The notes under the pieces: generated by a model
Database searches by the model: none
What the model was told of the DNA's origin: nothing
What the model saw: only the letters and a program-made list of their open reading frames with translations
In this document: positions 37,783-50,137 of the stretch, piece by piece
Layout of the letters: each line of letters begins with the position of its first letter
Numbering within the stretch: position 1 is the stretch's first letter
Assembly (NCBI GenBank): GCA_020081605.1
Contig: JAHREC010000009.1
Location: 186,001-250,000 of the forward strand
DNA: 64,000 bases
Reading direction: 5' to 3'
DNA from: Albifimbria verrucaria
Taxonomy: Eukaryota > Ascomycota > Sordariomycetes > Hypocreales > Stachybotryaceae
Position numbers and translations under genes: made by a program

Positions 37783-39079
37783 CTAGGCACCAGCAGCATT
37801 ATAAGCGAGTCGGTTCCAGCTACCTTGAGGATCTCTAACAACACCACTGGTAGCACTGCTGAGGATGCGTGCCGTTACAGCGGAAGAGCCAGATAGATTC
37901 TCCTTTGCAATGAAATAAGCTGCAAGACCCGCCACATGGGGAGCAGCCATGCTAGTTCCGGCAAGATATCTGGTGGCGGTATTGCTGGTATGATAAGCGC
38001 TGAGTGTGCTCACACCAGGCGCGAAGATGTCGACATACGAGCCATAGTTGGAGAACCAGGCACGACTGTTTGTTCCTTCAACGGCACCGACGGTGATTGC
38101 GGTTGGAGCAGAGGCAGGTGAGTAAAATGATGCATCGCTGTTTGTGTTGCCAGCCGAGACAACTACAGTAAGGCCAGCAGTTGTGGCAGCCTTCACCGCT
38201 GAGTTGAGGGCGGCGGTATAAGAGCCACCAAGCGACATATTCACGACGGCCTTCTTGGAGATGCCACGAGCTCTGGCATTATTGACTGCCCAGTTCAACC
38301 CAAGAATCGCACCAGACATGGTACCAGCGCCGTTCTTGTCAAGAACCTTGACAGCCACGACGGTCGCACGCTTAGCAACGCCATAAGTCCTACCAGCAAT
38401 GGTACCGGCAACATGGGTTCCGTGACCATACTCGTCGGTATTGGGCGAGCCGGTGATAAAATTGGCACCCCAGACGGCACGCCCTCCAAAATCAAGGTGA
38501 CTGGTGCGGATACCCGTGTCAATCACATAGACACGTACACCCACGCCGGCCGAGTTGTCGTAATAATAGTTGGAGGCAAAGGAACCTGTGTTGCCACCAA
38601 GTCGGTGCGAAATACGGGCCAGACCCCAAGGGGCATGAAGCTGATTGACGGGGCTCGCTTCTCAAAATTCTCGGGTTCGGCGGCCACGGCGGTGATATTG
38701 ACAACAGAGTCCTTCTCGATATAAGCCACCTGTTATGGGAATCAGTATCATCTTCTGGCGTTGGAATTTTTGGTTTGCAAACCAGATCAGAATCAATGAT
38801 GTCTTTGAGCTCGGTGTTCGGAATTTCAGCGACATAGCCCTGAAGACCGTCGAGATTGATGGTGTCGACAACACCCTTCTTGTTCTTCTTCTTGGCCTTC
38901 TTGGTGATGGAGTCTTGGTGACGCTTCTTGTCTGCTGAATCCGCACCTGATTTGTACGTGACAATGTAGGTGTCTGGGACAAGGATATCGGCGGATATGC
39001 CATCATTTTTGATGGGGGCACCAGCGAGACCAAGACCAAGAAGCCCGGTCAAGGCGCATAGGGTGAGTGTGAATCTCAT
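37783..39079 (-). CDS. secreted subtilisin-like serine protease (S8A, proteinase K type)
   Basis: Exon 1 (39079-38783, 99 codons) encodes a signal peptide and the start of an I9 propeptide; an intron at 38782-38730 leads to exon 2, ending at a TAG at 37783-37785, for about 415 residues. The catalytic triad is visible: VIDTGIRTSH (Asp), YGHGTHVAGT (His) and AGTSMAAPHVAG (Ser), with the oxyanion region VSAGN. The propeptide ends at a Lys-Arg (about 38670), just before the mature start. One frame change lies near 38660 in a C run. The mature chain shows no cysteine, unlike proteinase K itself, so it may be closer to alkaline proteases of the Aspergillus type. It degrades proteins outside the cell. 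A TATA box lies about 115 bp upstream. Confidence 0.92.
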
Positions 39080-39190
39080 GGTTACAATGAAGGTTGGAAG
39101 ATGATCTCAAGATGTTTAGCGTTGGAATTGACCGTTGTCGGAATTGCCGCTGCAGACAATAATCGAGCTCAATGAAGTGGTCAACAGCAC

Positions 39191-39200
39191 CTTTTTATAA
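39191..39200 (-). promoter_or_regulatory. TATA box of the subtilase gene
   Basis: The minus strand reads TTATAAAAAG about 115 bp upstream of the subtilase ATG, a canonical sequence at a plausible distance in a fungal promoter. Confidence 0.5.
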
Positions 39201-41953
39201 TTCATCTCCTCTACAGTTCCGCTCAAGTTCTTGTTGTTGCCCCAACGTACGACTAAACATATGGGGTTAGTTCAGGCTTTGCAGATGCTCCCAAGCTATT
39301 ACTATAGATGCAACTTTTCTCACACGATGGACCCGGCGAGGCTCAAGGGGCACATTCTACTAGTTGCCCGAGGCTTTGATTCCCAGTGCTGAGATTTGAG
39401 GTTGGCGAAGCGGCTTCTGTGCTGATTCAACCACTCAGCTTCCAGAATCTTCAGAATCCTGGAGCTTGGTGCAATTTGCACATAGTTACCCCTTTCAGCC
39501 CTATAGCATGACACTCAGCCGCTCGGGTCTAGACCATGCTCACTTTCATGACGCTGAGCCTTTTCTTGTTTTCTCCTCATATTAAATACAAGCCACACCT
39601 TAACTACACAACGCCACAACTACGTAAGAGCCCTGTTGGTCCCTGAAATGCAATCCTTTTAGCCTTTCTTTTTCGCCATACTATTGCCTTGATGGTTGTC
39701 TCCCTGCAAGGTTGAGAAAGGGTAGCTGCGGGTTAGTGCAAAAATTACTGGCGTGGCCGACCAACTATTGAGCCGCCAATGGCTTTTGGGGTCCCTTGTG
39801 AGTGCTACTGGAAAGCACTAGTCAGCCTTATGGCGCTCAGCTAGTAGCACAGGGGACTTCATGTTCTTGGTAGCGACCGTGATTGGTGATCGTGGCCAGC
39901 GAATTGATGAGGTGCTTGAGTTGTGCTAAAAGAAGGATTTGTTTGACTGGTTGAGTAATCACACTGGGCGTCTCCACAGCCCCGGCCTGAGAATATTTTC
40001 ATGTGCAGAGTTACTATGATCACCTCTCATTCGTAGCGTACATGTCAGCAGTCAAGCCATTTTCATGCAATGCTGAATTTTTCAAGGCTGTGAAAACAGA
40101 AAGGCTGAGCTCGGGCAGTCAGAATGTAAATGACTTCAATCAAAGCCTCCGCCACTTGAGTCGCTTGATCGTGACAGATAGTTGATAGGCTCACGAGCCA
40201 TGTCAATCTTCCTCTCCGTTGATCACCGCACGTTCTACATCCTGTTGCTAATTTTGTTTTGCACTTGGTGTCTCTGCAACCTTTGCAGCTTTGCCAACCA
40301 TATTCGTGCTGTGGATATTATTTTCAACTTTCTGTCAGCTCTGTCGCTCATCTTTCTCACCAACTTGAGCTGATTGCCTTGTTCTCATCATCGTCTCCCA
40401 CCAGATGCTAGCTTCCCGTAGCCATCAGCCATCACGAGGACTGTTCAGGCAAAGGTAAGCGATCCTTGCAAAACAATTCCCTGGTTCAGCTACGCCACCC
40501 TTCCAAGAAGTTTAGTATGTTTTCGCTCACATTAATGGTCAAGAATGTCGCCTTCTCTTGTCTTAGCTCTTACCGAGGAGTTGCACAAAGAGGCCAAATA
40601 TGCCTAGTTCAAGCTCTTTGACCCCGGTTAGCCCTAAGGTCCCATCGTGATACAAGCTCTACTTGAAGCAGGGTGTACTTTGGCGACACAATAGTTTATC
40701 CATTACCCGCTAAGGTTCGCAGGCGCAGCTGAAGTTGGGGCCTAGCCCACTTTAAAATGTGCCTCGCATGAGTGCTTTCAGAGCCCAGACAAATTCTTGT
40801 TAGCACAAGTTGCAAGGCGAAATATCTGGGTATCATTGCGCACATGCTACACAGGGCCAGCTGGCAGACATCGCAAAGCCTTATCCTGCTCTTGGGTTGC
40901 CTTCCCAGGCACGCATTGCATGGAGCCGTTGCCTCGAAAGTCTCATCCTGGCTACTGAAGTAAAAGTTACTAGCTATCAATAATCTGTAGCTTCTTAGGA
41001 ATCTGCTGTGCTTAGTTCTCTGAAAGAGAATTTCACTGATTAATCATAAGGGCGGCCACGTATTAGTTTAGCCTATATAAAGCCCTGTCTTTCTGCTTAT
41101 GTGGAATTAAACAGAATGAACTCATCTATGTGTGCATGATGGAGGAGAGAAGGTGGATCTGTGGCTTATGGTCTCGGCAGCTACATACAGGCACCCGACA
41201 ATCGGGCACAGATGCCGAGGGGTCCCTTCCGTTCACAGCTCGCAGTTGAAAACCGATATTATCCAACTTACCCTATATCTATCATAAATTTTACCTAACT
41301 ATTAAGCTTGTATCATGTTAGATTTAGTATTATAGAAGAAGTAACATGGGCCAATAATCGACACATTTCTTGCCGCCTGCAGCATGCTGCTGACGACAGC
41401 GACTTTTACCGCGTCATGTCTGATAACGAATATGTGCTCCAGTTCTTTAGCAGGGAGACTGCCTGGTTTTGAAGACGGCTGAAGCATGACGTCGTAGTGA
41501 GCTCTAAGCCAGTGCCGGCATGCTCACACCAGACAGCTGCTGGTTCAGTAAGTCGGCCGCAAGAATGATGTTGCGGATCTCATAACCGATGCTTCGATAA
41601 CAGCAGTAGATGTTTGAAATGCTGTGCTAAGGATAGATGGCCAGGTAATGTAAATGAGACAGTTACGGGGCTGACCACGACTCGCATAACCGGCAGACGC
41701 TTGGCAAAAGATTTTTAGGGCTTACTATCACACCTGCACACTTAAATTCTTCTCCCTGTTTTTCATGCCGCCAATAATGAGATTCATTGCGTCTTAATCG
41801 CATCTGTTGCCAAGCGCCTTCATCATGCGTTCCTGTATGACACTGGTGGGTGAGCTCACCAACTCTGATTAACTGGACCTCCTCATTCGTTAATCTCAGA
41901 ATAGATAATGACTCTAAGCTATGCAATCGCTGCTGTCACTAGCTTATGATAGG
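39201..41953. other. intergenic, 2.75 kb without a supported gene
   Basis: This stretch holds the far upstream region of the subtilase and the downstream region of a regulator. Open frames (40003-40185, 40182-40373, 40696-40980, 41663-41926) are under 100 codons, with no domain or intron structure; 40182-40373 is hydrophobic but isolated. I see no transposon remnants or long repeats. Confidence 0.5.
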
Positions 41954-43755
41954 TCATATTCCTGATTGATCCGTCCAGCATTGCGTATAGACACTATACT
42001 CAGATAACATGAATCTCCGATAAACCTTGTTTTCTTCTTTCTCACCGAACAACGCTATACTTTCCATAGGCTCTCCGAATAATTCCACGTTTAATCTCCG
42101 TATTCTATGCGTAAACGGTACCAACGGCAACGAGAGATCCAACGGGGTGGGACAACCCGTGAGCGGGAAGCTGTCGCGTGTGTCAATGCCCTGATAAAAA
42201 TCGCGCTCCTCCATCTGCATTGCCTTGCGTGCAATACATGCCGTAACCTGTGAGTCCCAGATGCCCTCTCGGTGCGTGGAACACTCGAGCAGTCGGATGG
42301 CTTGAAGCCGGACGCGGTGAACACGACATTTGATGGCCGTGTAATAGAGTGCTGGGATCCAGCCTATGTCAGCATAGCAGTGAGCCATGTTTAAAAAATC
42401 GCCTAAATGGCGGCCCGCGCTGCGCCCATAAGGTAAAGCAGGCTGAGACACGGCCCAAAGCTCGGCCATTTGGTCTACTATAACGACAAACTGTGTGGAG
42501 TAGGCATCGAAGACCGATTCGTCGCCAGGGCTTAGGCATACGCCTGCCATGATAGTTGCCATGTGGTGGTACACAGGCAAGATTTTATAGGCCTTCTTTT
42601 CCTCGTATCCCATGCGGCCTTGGCTGAATGTAACTCTAAGCGTTTGAAACGCATAGAGCCACTGCTCTAGTTCGGTCTGGAGACGTTCCTGTTGTTTGAC
42701 GAACATGGGAAATTTTTCGAGACCTCATCCCGGGCATTAAGCCCGCAGCATTGGTCTTCTAGTCGAAGGATGTTGTTAATGAGTCGCTGGAGCTCATGCC
42801 AGCATTCATTGATTGATTGAAATGTGACGCCCAAGTCAACAGACCCGTCCGTTGACAAGGCTAAGCAGGGGCCCTGACAAGAGAGCTTAAATAGCTCAAC
42901 CTGGAGCTGAAGCCTAGAAAAGGCTTCGAGGATCCAGTCATCTACGAAGCCTCGGCTCGTCTTCCGCCGGGTAAAATCGCCATGAGTGCCATTCAGGTCG
43001 CTTAGAATTCGGAGACCACTTTGTAGATGGCGTTGGCCTGCCTGGAAGTGGCCGCGGAAAAACTCGAACGTGATGAATAATATGCATGTTATTAATGCGA
43101 CTTGAAACGACGCTTCGTCCTGCACCTCGAAATGAGTCTGGAGGTGTTGTATCGCTTGAAGGTAGTGAGAAAGTGCAAATTGATCCTGAGCTCGGAACTC
43201 TATTAGACTTGGTATTTCCTCCTCGCCATTGTTAATGACACCTTTCCTATGGATGGCACTGAGTGCAAGGACAGCATGCATGACAGCCGGCTCTTGGAAG
43301 CTGGCTTGCACAACGAGAATATTCCAGAATCTCGAGATGAAGGATCCGGAGAGCCTTTGCAGGGTGCGGGTCTTGAACCAGTCGAAATAGTCTTTCTCCT
43401 GCGTAGTGGCCGCGAGGACCGAGATAGGCGCCGGGTGACGAGGGATAAGGACTGCTGTACGCCGGGACGGGAATTTCCTCTCCGAACCAGGACCACCTAC
43501 GCTGTTACCACTCCCCAAATACCATAGCCCTCACAAGTACGGCCTGTCGAGGTGCATCGGGAGCATGCAGGCCTACCCTCGTCGCACTTGACTCTCCTTC
43601 CTCTAGGGAGGGAAGACGCAGGTGAGCCGAGGCAAAGGTGGCGGAAGAAGGGCAACTTACTTGCAAGTGCGACACCCGGACTTAACACGTACCGCCCCCT
43701 GGCGTTCTTTGCCTGTGCTTGCACGATTTCTCGTGTGCCGAATGGTTGAAGACAT
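41954..43755 (-). CDS. Zn2Cys6 transcription factor (TF1)
   Basis: Exon 1 (43755-43661) and exon 2, joined across intron 43660-43603, encode a GAL4-type binuclear cluster with spacing C-x2-C-x6-C-x6-C-x2-C-x6-C, the intron splitting the codon after the second Cys. About 580 residues in total. The rest is the helical fungal regulator region (LALSAIHRKGVINN, HLQSGLRIL, then LLECSTHREGIWDS), a layout shared with the TF3 gene at 55959-57396. Two single-base frame changes lie near 43520 (G run) and 42715 (A run). It is divergent from an aldo-keto reductase with 494 bp between start codons, so local control of that gene is possible. A role in the NRPS cluster, 6.4 kb away, cannot be shown from sequence. 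Confidence 0.85.
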
Positions 43756-44249
43756 ACGAATTACAGCTGGTCGAGTCGGTTGCCCACTGAAGCGATGTCG
43801 ATAGAAGGCCTGCGACCTATCACGTTTTAAGTAAGTCATGAAAATCCGCCGTCCCAACCCGCTCATTGTCCGCCGCTAGCCCAATTTTGGCCAAAGCGCT
43901 CGGCTTCTCTACTTTATGATTGGCTATATCGCTCTCCATGCGGACATGACATGCCATTGGCCTGTTCGCTAGAACCACGAACTGATTGGCCAGGTGACTC
44001 TCCTTGGCTGGAGTGGTGGGGCTGTAGCTTTGGGAAGATTGTAGATATCCATCGAGAAGAAGAAGGAGAAAAAGAAGGAGAAGAAAGATGGATAAGTTCG
44101 GTCATCATTTAAGCACTTTATCCCCTATGTCCGAGCCTTGGAATCTGGGGGCCGGTTGGCCTCGAAGTATAAGAAGGTTGCATCGCTCCTCTAAGCTACC
44201 TTACCTACTTTACCCAACTACCTTACTCGTTACTAGTACCATTGCCAGC
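43756..44249. promoter_or_regulatory. divergent promoter TF1 / aldo-keto reductase with four CCAAT boxes
   Basis: CCAAT occurs at 43881-43885 on the plus strand and at 43919-43923, 43956-43960 and 43985-43989 on the minus strand: four pentamers in about 110 bp. A 35-base purine tract (44054-44088) and a stretch rich in ACCTTAC (about 44200-44232) lie nearer the reductase ATG. CCAAT is the site of the fungal HAP/CBC complex; its use here is inferred. Confidence 0.5.
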
Positions 44250-45512
44250 ATGTCTCCATCTCTTCGCAAGCTCGGAAAGAATGGCCCCGAGGTGCCAGCC
44301 GTCGGTCTTGGTCTCATGGGGATGGGGTTTTCGATTTATGGGCCAGTCCCTCGGACGAAGAGCGATTCACAGTGCTTGATTCAGCCCACCGGCTTGGTGC
44401 TACATTTTGGGACACTTCTGAGTACGGCAACTCAGTCTCCATACCACTCTGCGGTCAGTTGTAGTCGTTTGCTTACAACTGTCTAGCAAATATGGCGACT
44501 GCGAAGAACTCATCGGGAAATGGTTCAAGCGGACGGGAAAGCGTCATGATATATTTCTCGCGACAAAATACGGGTATATCAAGAATAGCTCCAGCTACGA
44601 GATGGACACCTCTGCCGCGGCTTGCAAGAAATGCTGTGACGAAAGTCTAAGGCTCCTGGGGTTGATTCAATTGACTTATGTAAGTCTCCCAATCGATATG
44701 GACGAACGCCTCGTCGAGGCTCCAAATGCTCTTTTTCGGGTATAGCTAGGATTTTCACCGGTTACAGCTAACCACTATTATGTTCAAGACTATCTCCACG
44801 CCGTCGACATCAAGACGCCTATCGAGGAGTCCATGCGTGCCATGGCTGAACTTAAGGCGTAAGCTACAAAACCTCCGGCCAACTTGTGTCACGTGCTGTT
44901 CTCATGCTAACGATTATATATCAGTATTGGAAAGATCAAGCACATCGGTCTATCGAATCTAAGCTCTGCCGACTTACGGCGAGCTGTCAAGGTTGCGCCC
45001 GTCGCAGCGGTACAGATTGAATACTCGGCGTTCAGTCGCGACATTGAAGGCCCAGAGGAACTGACCTCCTTGCCACGTGCCGCGAACTTGGTGTTGCAGT
45101 TGTTGCTCACTCGCCTCTGGGCCATGGTATGCTCACGTCAGCTTATTCGAGTGGCCAGGTAGTTGGAGACAAAGATGTTCGCGAACTATTCTTCCTCGAT
45201 TCCATCGAGACAACCGCGATAAGAACATTCAACTAGCCTCGCAGTTTACAGCTCTGGCTGCAAAAAGGTTGCACAACCGCGCAGCTTGCAGTGGCCTGGC
45301 TGTTGAAACAGGGTGATGATATCATTCCAATACCTGGCACCAAGAGAATAAAGTATGTGGAAGAGAACTGGGCTGCACTCGAGGTTAAGCTGTCTGATAA
45401 AGAAGAGGCCGAAGTCCGCGGCTTTGTTGAGAACGCTGAAATCGCCGGTGGGATTATGCCCAACGGGATGGAAGCCAGTTATTTCCCTACTACAATTGAG
45501 GAACCCCTGTAG
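44250..45512 (+). CDS. aldo-keto reductase (AKR1), frame-broken in this sequence
   Basis: The protein opens MSPSLRKLGKNGPEVPAVG, the usual start of AKR13-like NADPH-dependent reductases; the in-frame extension upstream from 44088 is ignored. Family pieces appear in order: FWDTSEYG (catalytic Asp and Tyr), ATKYGY (Lys), LHAVD (His region), HIGLSN, VQIEYSAFSRDIE, then GDDIIPIPGTKR for NADP binding. Introns are near 44450-44488, 44690-44768 and 44862-44924. At least five frame changes (about 44345, 44655, 45060, 45203, 45268) make this the most frame-broken gene after the NRPS; all but one or two sit in G, C or A runs. Expected length is about 340 residues. It could be a true pseudogene or a victim of sequence error. 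Confidence 0.8.
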
Positions 45513-46397
45513 GCAACTTTCAGAACCAAAAATGAATGAATTGGGAGCAAACAAGAATGGTTGACTAACTACCAGAACAGGAATTTGAAGGTATGGGGAT
45601 TCATTTAGGTTAGGGGCTAGCTTCTGATAGATTACCGCTAATGCAACCCATGTTCCTGCCCGAGCTGATCAAGCACATCATGAATGAGAGTTCCAACTCG
45701 TTGACTTGGTCGCGTACAAGACGTTTCAGAAGCCATGGTGCAAATTCTTTAAGCTCAACCGCCTAAGGCAGACGTATGCTATGAGAGCTCCTGAGCCTTC
45801 AGCTTTTTGGATTGATTCATGCACCGGTACAGGGGGTGGGGCGGACTCCGCGCAGTCCGTGATTGATGCCGCCATTAGTCAGATTCGAAGCTAGACCCTA
45901 TGTCTGCAGTTACCATGCCGTATTTTTCTCCTTTCTTTGTTCTTTAATGTAAAAGAGTAAACATGATGGATTGCATAATCCTATTTTTTCTGGAAAGCTG
46001 AAGCGTCCATCTTCAAAATGGCCAAGTAACCGATGGTTGCAAGGACTTGTGTATCTGCCGTGTGGCAGCATTTTAATATTCCAACATCAAGGAAACAACT
46101 TTCAGATTGTCCGAGTAAACACCGTGGACTCCATGGAACCATGTCCGGCTATTAGGACCAAGTGGAGATAAGTTCTTTCTAAAATTGTACATTCACTTGC
46201 ACTGCCGTCTTCTTGGCATCACTGAACGTGGCTTACACGAGTGCAGGCAACTCTGCATATACCCACTCGATGGAGCACTGTGGGTACAACGTTGATGCTA
46301 TGTGGTTTGAAATATCACAAAACCCAAGGGGTGCCCTCCAGGCTCGACCTTGTGATGCCACGCTCTTTGACACCTTCTCGTTGCAGCTGGATATACG
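45513..46397. other. intergenic with an unassigned 62-codon frame
   Basis: An open frame at 45706-45894 (MVAYKTFQKPWCKFFKLN...) follows another open stretch from 45643 in a different frame and might be the tail of a small gene broken like its neighbours, but I recognise no family. The rest is the chitin synthase upstream region, with nothing else supported. Confidence 0.35.
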
Positions 46398-49146
46398 ATG
46401 CCTTCGCAGAACCAAGAATACGAACCTCTTGGTTACCAATTACATGACTTGCCCCTCGGCTTCGATGTAAGATACCCAATTAGTTGCAACATTCCGTAGC
46501 TGACTGGTATAGATTGAGGATCAAAACAACACGCTTAACCCTGAACCTTACGAACCATATTCGCTTAGAGAGTCCGATCCGCCACCCTCCCCGACATCTG
46601 AGTACAGCCGGCATGATACAACCGGATATGACAGCTACAAATCTCAAACAATGCAAGGCGCTACACAGAATGATTTTCCTGAAAATGCATCATTCTCCCA
46701 GCGGCAACTGGAATCTCCCTCAGACGATTTCGAAGACAGTTGGGCTGAGCGCCAGCAGATGTATGCCGCATCCACAGCCGGTCTAAGGCGCCAACGGACC
46801 CGTAAAGTCACACTCAATCGGGAAGAAGTACTCACTGTCGATTATCCAGTTCCAAGTGCCATCCGAAATTCCGTGGAGGCTAAATACATGGACGAGGACA
46901 AGACAGGGAGTTTTCGTCAATGAGATACACTGCCGCAACCTGCGACCCTAATGATTTTACTCTTAGCAAGGGTTATAACTTGCGAGCGAGGCAGCACAAT
47001 CGTCATACTGAACTTCTGATTGCTATCACATATTATAACGAAGATAAGGTCCTGCTCGCCCGGACCCTACATGGGGTAATGCAAAATATTCGGGACATCA
47101 TCAATATTCGCTCCAAGTTCTGGCACACCGGAGGTCCAGCTTGGCAGAAAATTGTTGTATGCCTTGTGTTCGATGGGATTGATAAGGCCGACAAAAATGT
47201 ATTGGATGTGCTTGCTACGATTGGATTGTACCAAGACGGAGTTGTCAAGCGTGATGTTGACGGCAAAGAGACAGTTGCGCACATCTTTGAATACACAAGC
47301 CAACTCTCCGTAACTCCTTCACAACAACTCATCCGCCCTGTGAAAGATGGCGATACTTCAAAGAACCTCCCTCCAGCGCAGTTCATCTTCTGTCTAAAGC
47401 AGAAAAACACCAAGAAAATCAACTCCCACCGGTGGCTGTTCAATGCATTTGGCCGTATATTGAGGCCCGAGATAACTATTCTCATCGACGCTGGAACAAA
47501 ACCTGGTCCTAAAAGCCTTCTGGCCCTCTGGGAGGGCTTCTACAACGACAAAGATCTTGGCGGCGCATGTGGCGAAATCCACGCTATGCTTGGTCCCCGA
47601 AGCAAGAAACTACTCAACCCACTAGTGGCCATTCAAAATTTCGAATACAAAATCTCAAATGTTCTAGATAAGCCTCTAGAAAGCTCTTTCGGCTACGTCA
47701 CAGTCCTCCCAGGTGCCTTTTCGGCATATCGGTATCGTGCTATCTTGGGCCGGCCCCTGGAGCAGTATTTCCACGGCGACCATACACTTTCCAAAGTGTT
47801 AGGTAAAAAGGGTATCGACGGCATGAATATCTTCATGAAGAATATGTTTTTGGCTGAAGATCGTATTCTTTGTTTCGAGCTTGTTGCAAAAGCCGGGCAG
47901 AAGTGGCATTTATCCTATATTAAAGCGGCAAAAGGCGAGACAGATGTGCCTGAGGGGGCGGTCGAGTTTCTTAGCCAACGCAGACGGTGGTTGAACGGCT
48001 CCTTTGCGGCGTCTTTATATGCGCTCATACACTTTGGTCGAGTGTACCGATCCGGTCACAGCTTCCTTAGGCTATTTCTCTTACACATCCAGCTCGTGTA
48101 CAACTTTTTTAATGTCCTGTTTAGTTGGTTTGCACTGGCATCTTACTGGCTCACAACAGTTGTGATCATGGATCTGGTTGGTACCCTGAGATCATACTGG
48201 AGTACCACGGGTGGCCGTTTGGCGACGTTGCTACACCCATTGTCAACGTGGTGCTCAAATACCTTTACCTTACCTTCATTGTCGCCCAATTTATCCTGGC
48301 TTTGGGAAATAGGCCCAAGGGGTCGAAATATACCTACGTTGCTTCATTCATGGTGTTCGGTTTTATTCAAGCATATATTTTGGTTCTGTCGTTCTATCTG
48401 GTATACAGGGCACTCTCCGTTCCTCTAGAGAGCCAGTTCGATACGTCGTCTTCTCGAGCCTTCTTTATCAGCTTCTTCAGCTCTGATGGGGTGGCTGGCG
48501 TCATCTTGCTGGCACTTATCACCATATACGGCTTGAACTTCGTTGCCAGTTTCCTCTATCTGGACCCATGGCATATGTTTCTCTCCTTCCCTCAGTATAT
48601 TATCCTCATGTCGACGTATATTAATATTCTCATGGTGTATGCATTCAATAATTGGCACGATGTGTCATGGGGAACGAAAGGATCTGATCAAGCGGATGCT
48701 CTTCCCTCTGCTCATATCATCCAGGCGGATGTTCCTATCGTTGAAGTTGTTGACAGAGAGCAAGATGACATTGACACTCAGTTTAAGAAGACTGTCCTTC
48801 GAGCCTTGGCGCCCTTTGAAGAAGAGGTTGCTTTGGAGAAGAGGGATACAGAAGATTCCTACAAGTCATTCAGAACTGGATTAGTTATTTCATGGATCCT
48901 ATCAAACATGTTGTTGGTTGTTTTTGTCACCAGTGACGATTTTACATTGATAGGCTTCGAGGTAGGCCCCCATAAACACGTGGATGTATCTATATTAACA
49001 TTTACTAGGAGGCATCGTCTTCTCGCACCCTGCAATACTTCCGCTTCTTGCTTTACGCAACCGCTTTGTTATCAATCATCAGGTTCATTGGCTTTCTCTG
49101 GTTCTTAGGACGAACTGGTATCATGGCTTGTTTTTCGAGAAGGTGA
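46398..49146 (+). CDS. chitin synthase, division 1 (class I-III type)
   Basis: About 882 residues in three exons; introns 46467-46512 and 48962-49018. The start at 46398 opens a short acidic, Pro- and Tyr-rich cytosolic tail. The GT2 core follows: [77 protein letters not shown] and the catalytic [10 protein letters not shown]. Then come at least six membrane segments and the ending GIMACFSRR. It polymerises UDP-GlcNAc to chitin at the plasma membrane. Frame changes lie near 46905 (G run) and 48184 (C run) although the gene should be well conserved, which argues for sequence error. The exact class within division 1 is not settled. Confidence 0.92.
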
Positions 49147-50137
49147 AAGCCGGTGATGTTTTAGGCCCCAAATCACCTCGACTTATCTTTTGCTGGGCTT
49201 GCTTTACGCACTACTGATCTTTTAAATGAGTAAGAATGTATTGATTCTATTTATGTACATCATGATAAAGCTAGAGTATCATTATTCCAGGGCAATCACT
49301 ATAGATGTTTGATATCCATCAATGCCTCGCTCAACAGCGACGTATAAATTGTTAAATTCATATTGAACCCTATATAGTTGCTTTTGGCCTTGATGTTGTT
49401 GGCTTACTGGATCCAGAAAGCAATGAGTACCACAAAGGCGTCCACTTCTCTGCCTTCACCTGGCGCCATTCGGACTAGACTCACTATAACTCGTTTCTCC
49501 AATACTCCACCTTGCAACTCATTCTTTGTTTACCGACAAAAAAGTTTTCAGAAGCATGCTAAATAATGTTGTACTGTTATACCTTGTGTTACCCCCAAGG
49601 GTGAAGCTGTCTCGGTCAATTGGAGAGATAACCATTTGCGAAGTAGCTTAAACTGTCCCACAGGCGATATAAATATTTGCCGAGCTAGATTTAGAACCCT
49701 CTAACTAGGCAACTGATTCAAGTTTGAGCAGCATCTTATCTTCTTATACCATGAGTTTGGCTTTCTCGACTCTTCTTTCTTCCGCATATTCCAAAGCCTC
49801 AACCTTAGATCTGTGTAATGTTAATCACGCCTGAAGCTAGTGATTCTCATGTCAGTTTGCCAATATCTGGTATCAATACTACATACATACATAGATATCC
49901 CTAATACAAATTCCAATTTCCTGGAACACCATCATACATTTTGCACAACAAATCTGCCAGTGAGGGAAGCTTTAATTGTCCCTCAATTCTGTCAATGACA
50001 ACCGTTTTGTTTTCCAACCTTGAAGAGTTGTCCAGGCAGGCGCCTTTGGGCACAACCATACGTTCCTTAAATGTCTTGAAATGTTATAGGTAATAGGATG
50101 CATCATATTTTGCTTCCATCAATCAAACATTGAACGA
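49147..50137. other. intergenic, no gene supported
   Basis: The 3' regions of the chitin synthase and of the convergent regulator meet here. A 62-codon frame at 49378-49566 has no features. The sequence is AT-rich and I see no repeats or RNA genes. Confidence 0.5.

Noticed and set aside
40182..40373. Small hydrophobic ORF
   Set aside because: Isolated, very rich in Leu, Phe and Cys by chance, with no splice extension or promoter.
44054..44088. Purine tract as a microsatellite or mobile-element tail
   Set aside because: Irregular GA composition without unit repeats or flanking duplications; common in fungal promoters.
45842..45859. Inverted repeat CGGACT-N6-AGTCCG
   Set aside because: Single copy inside an unassigned open frame, far from any clear promoter; likely chance.
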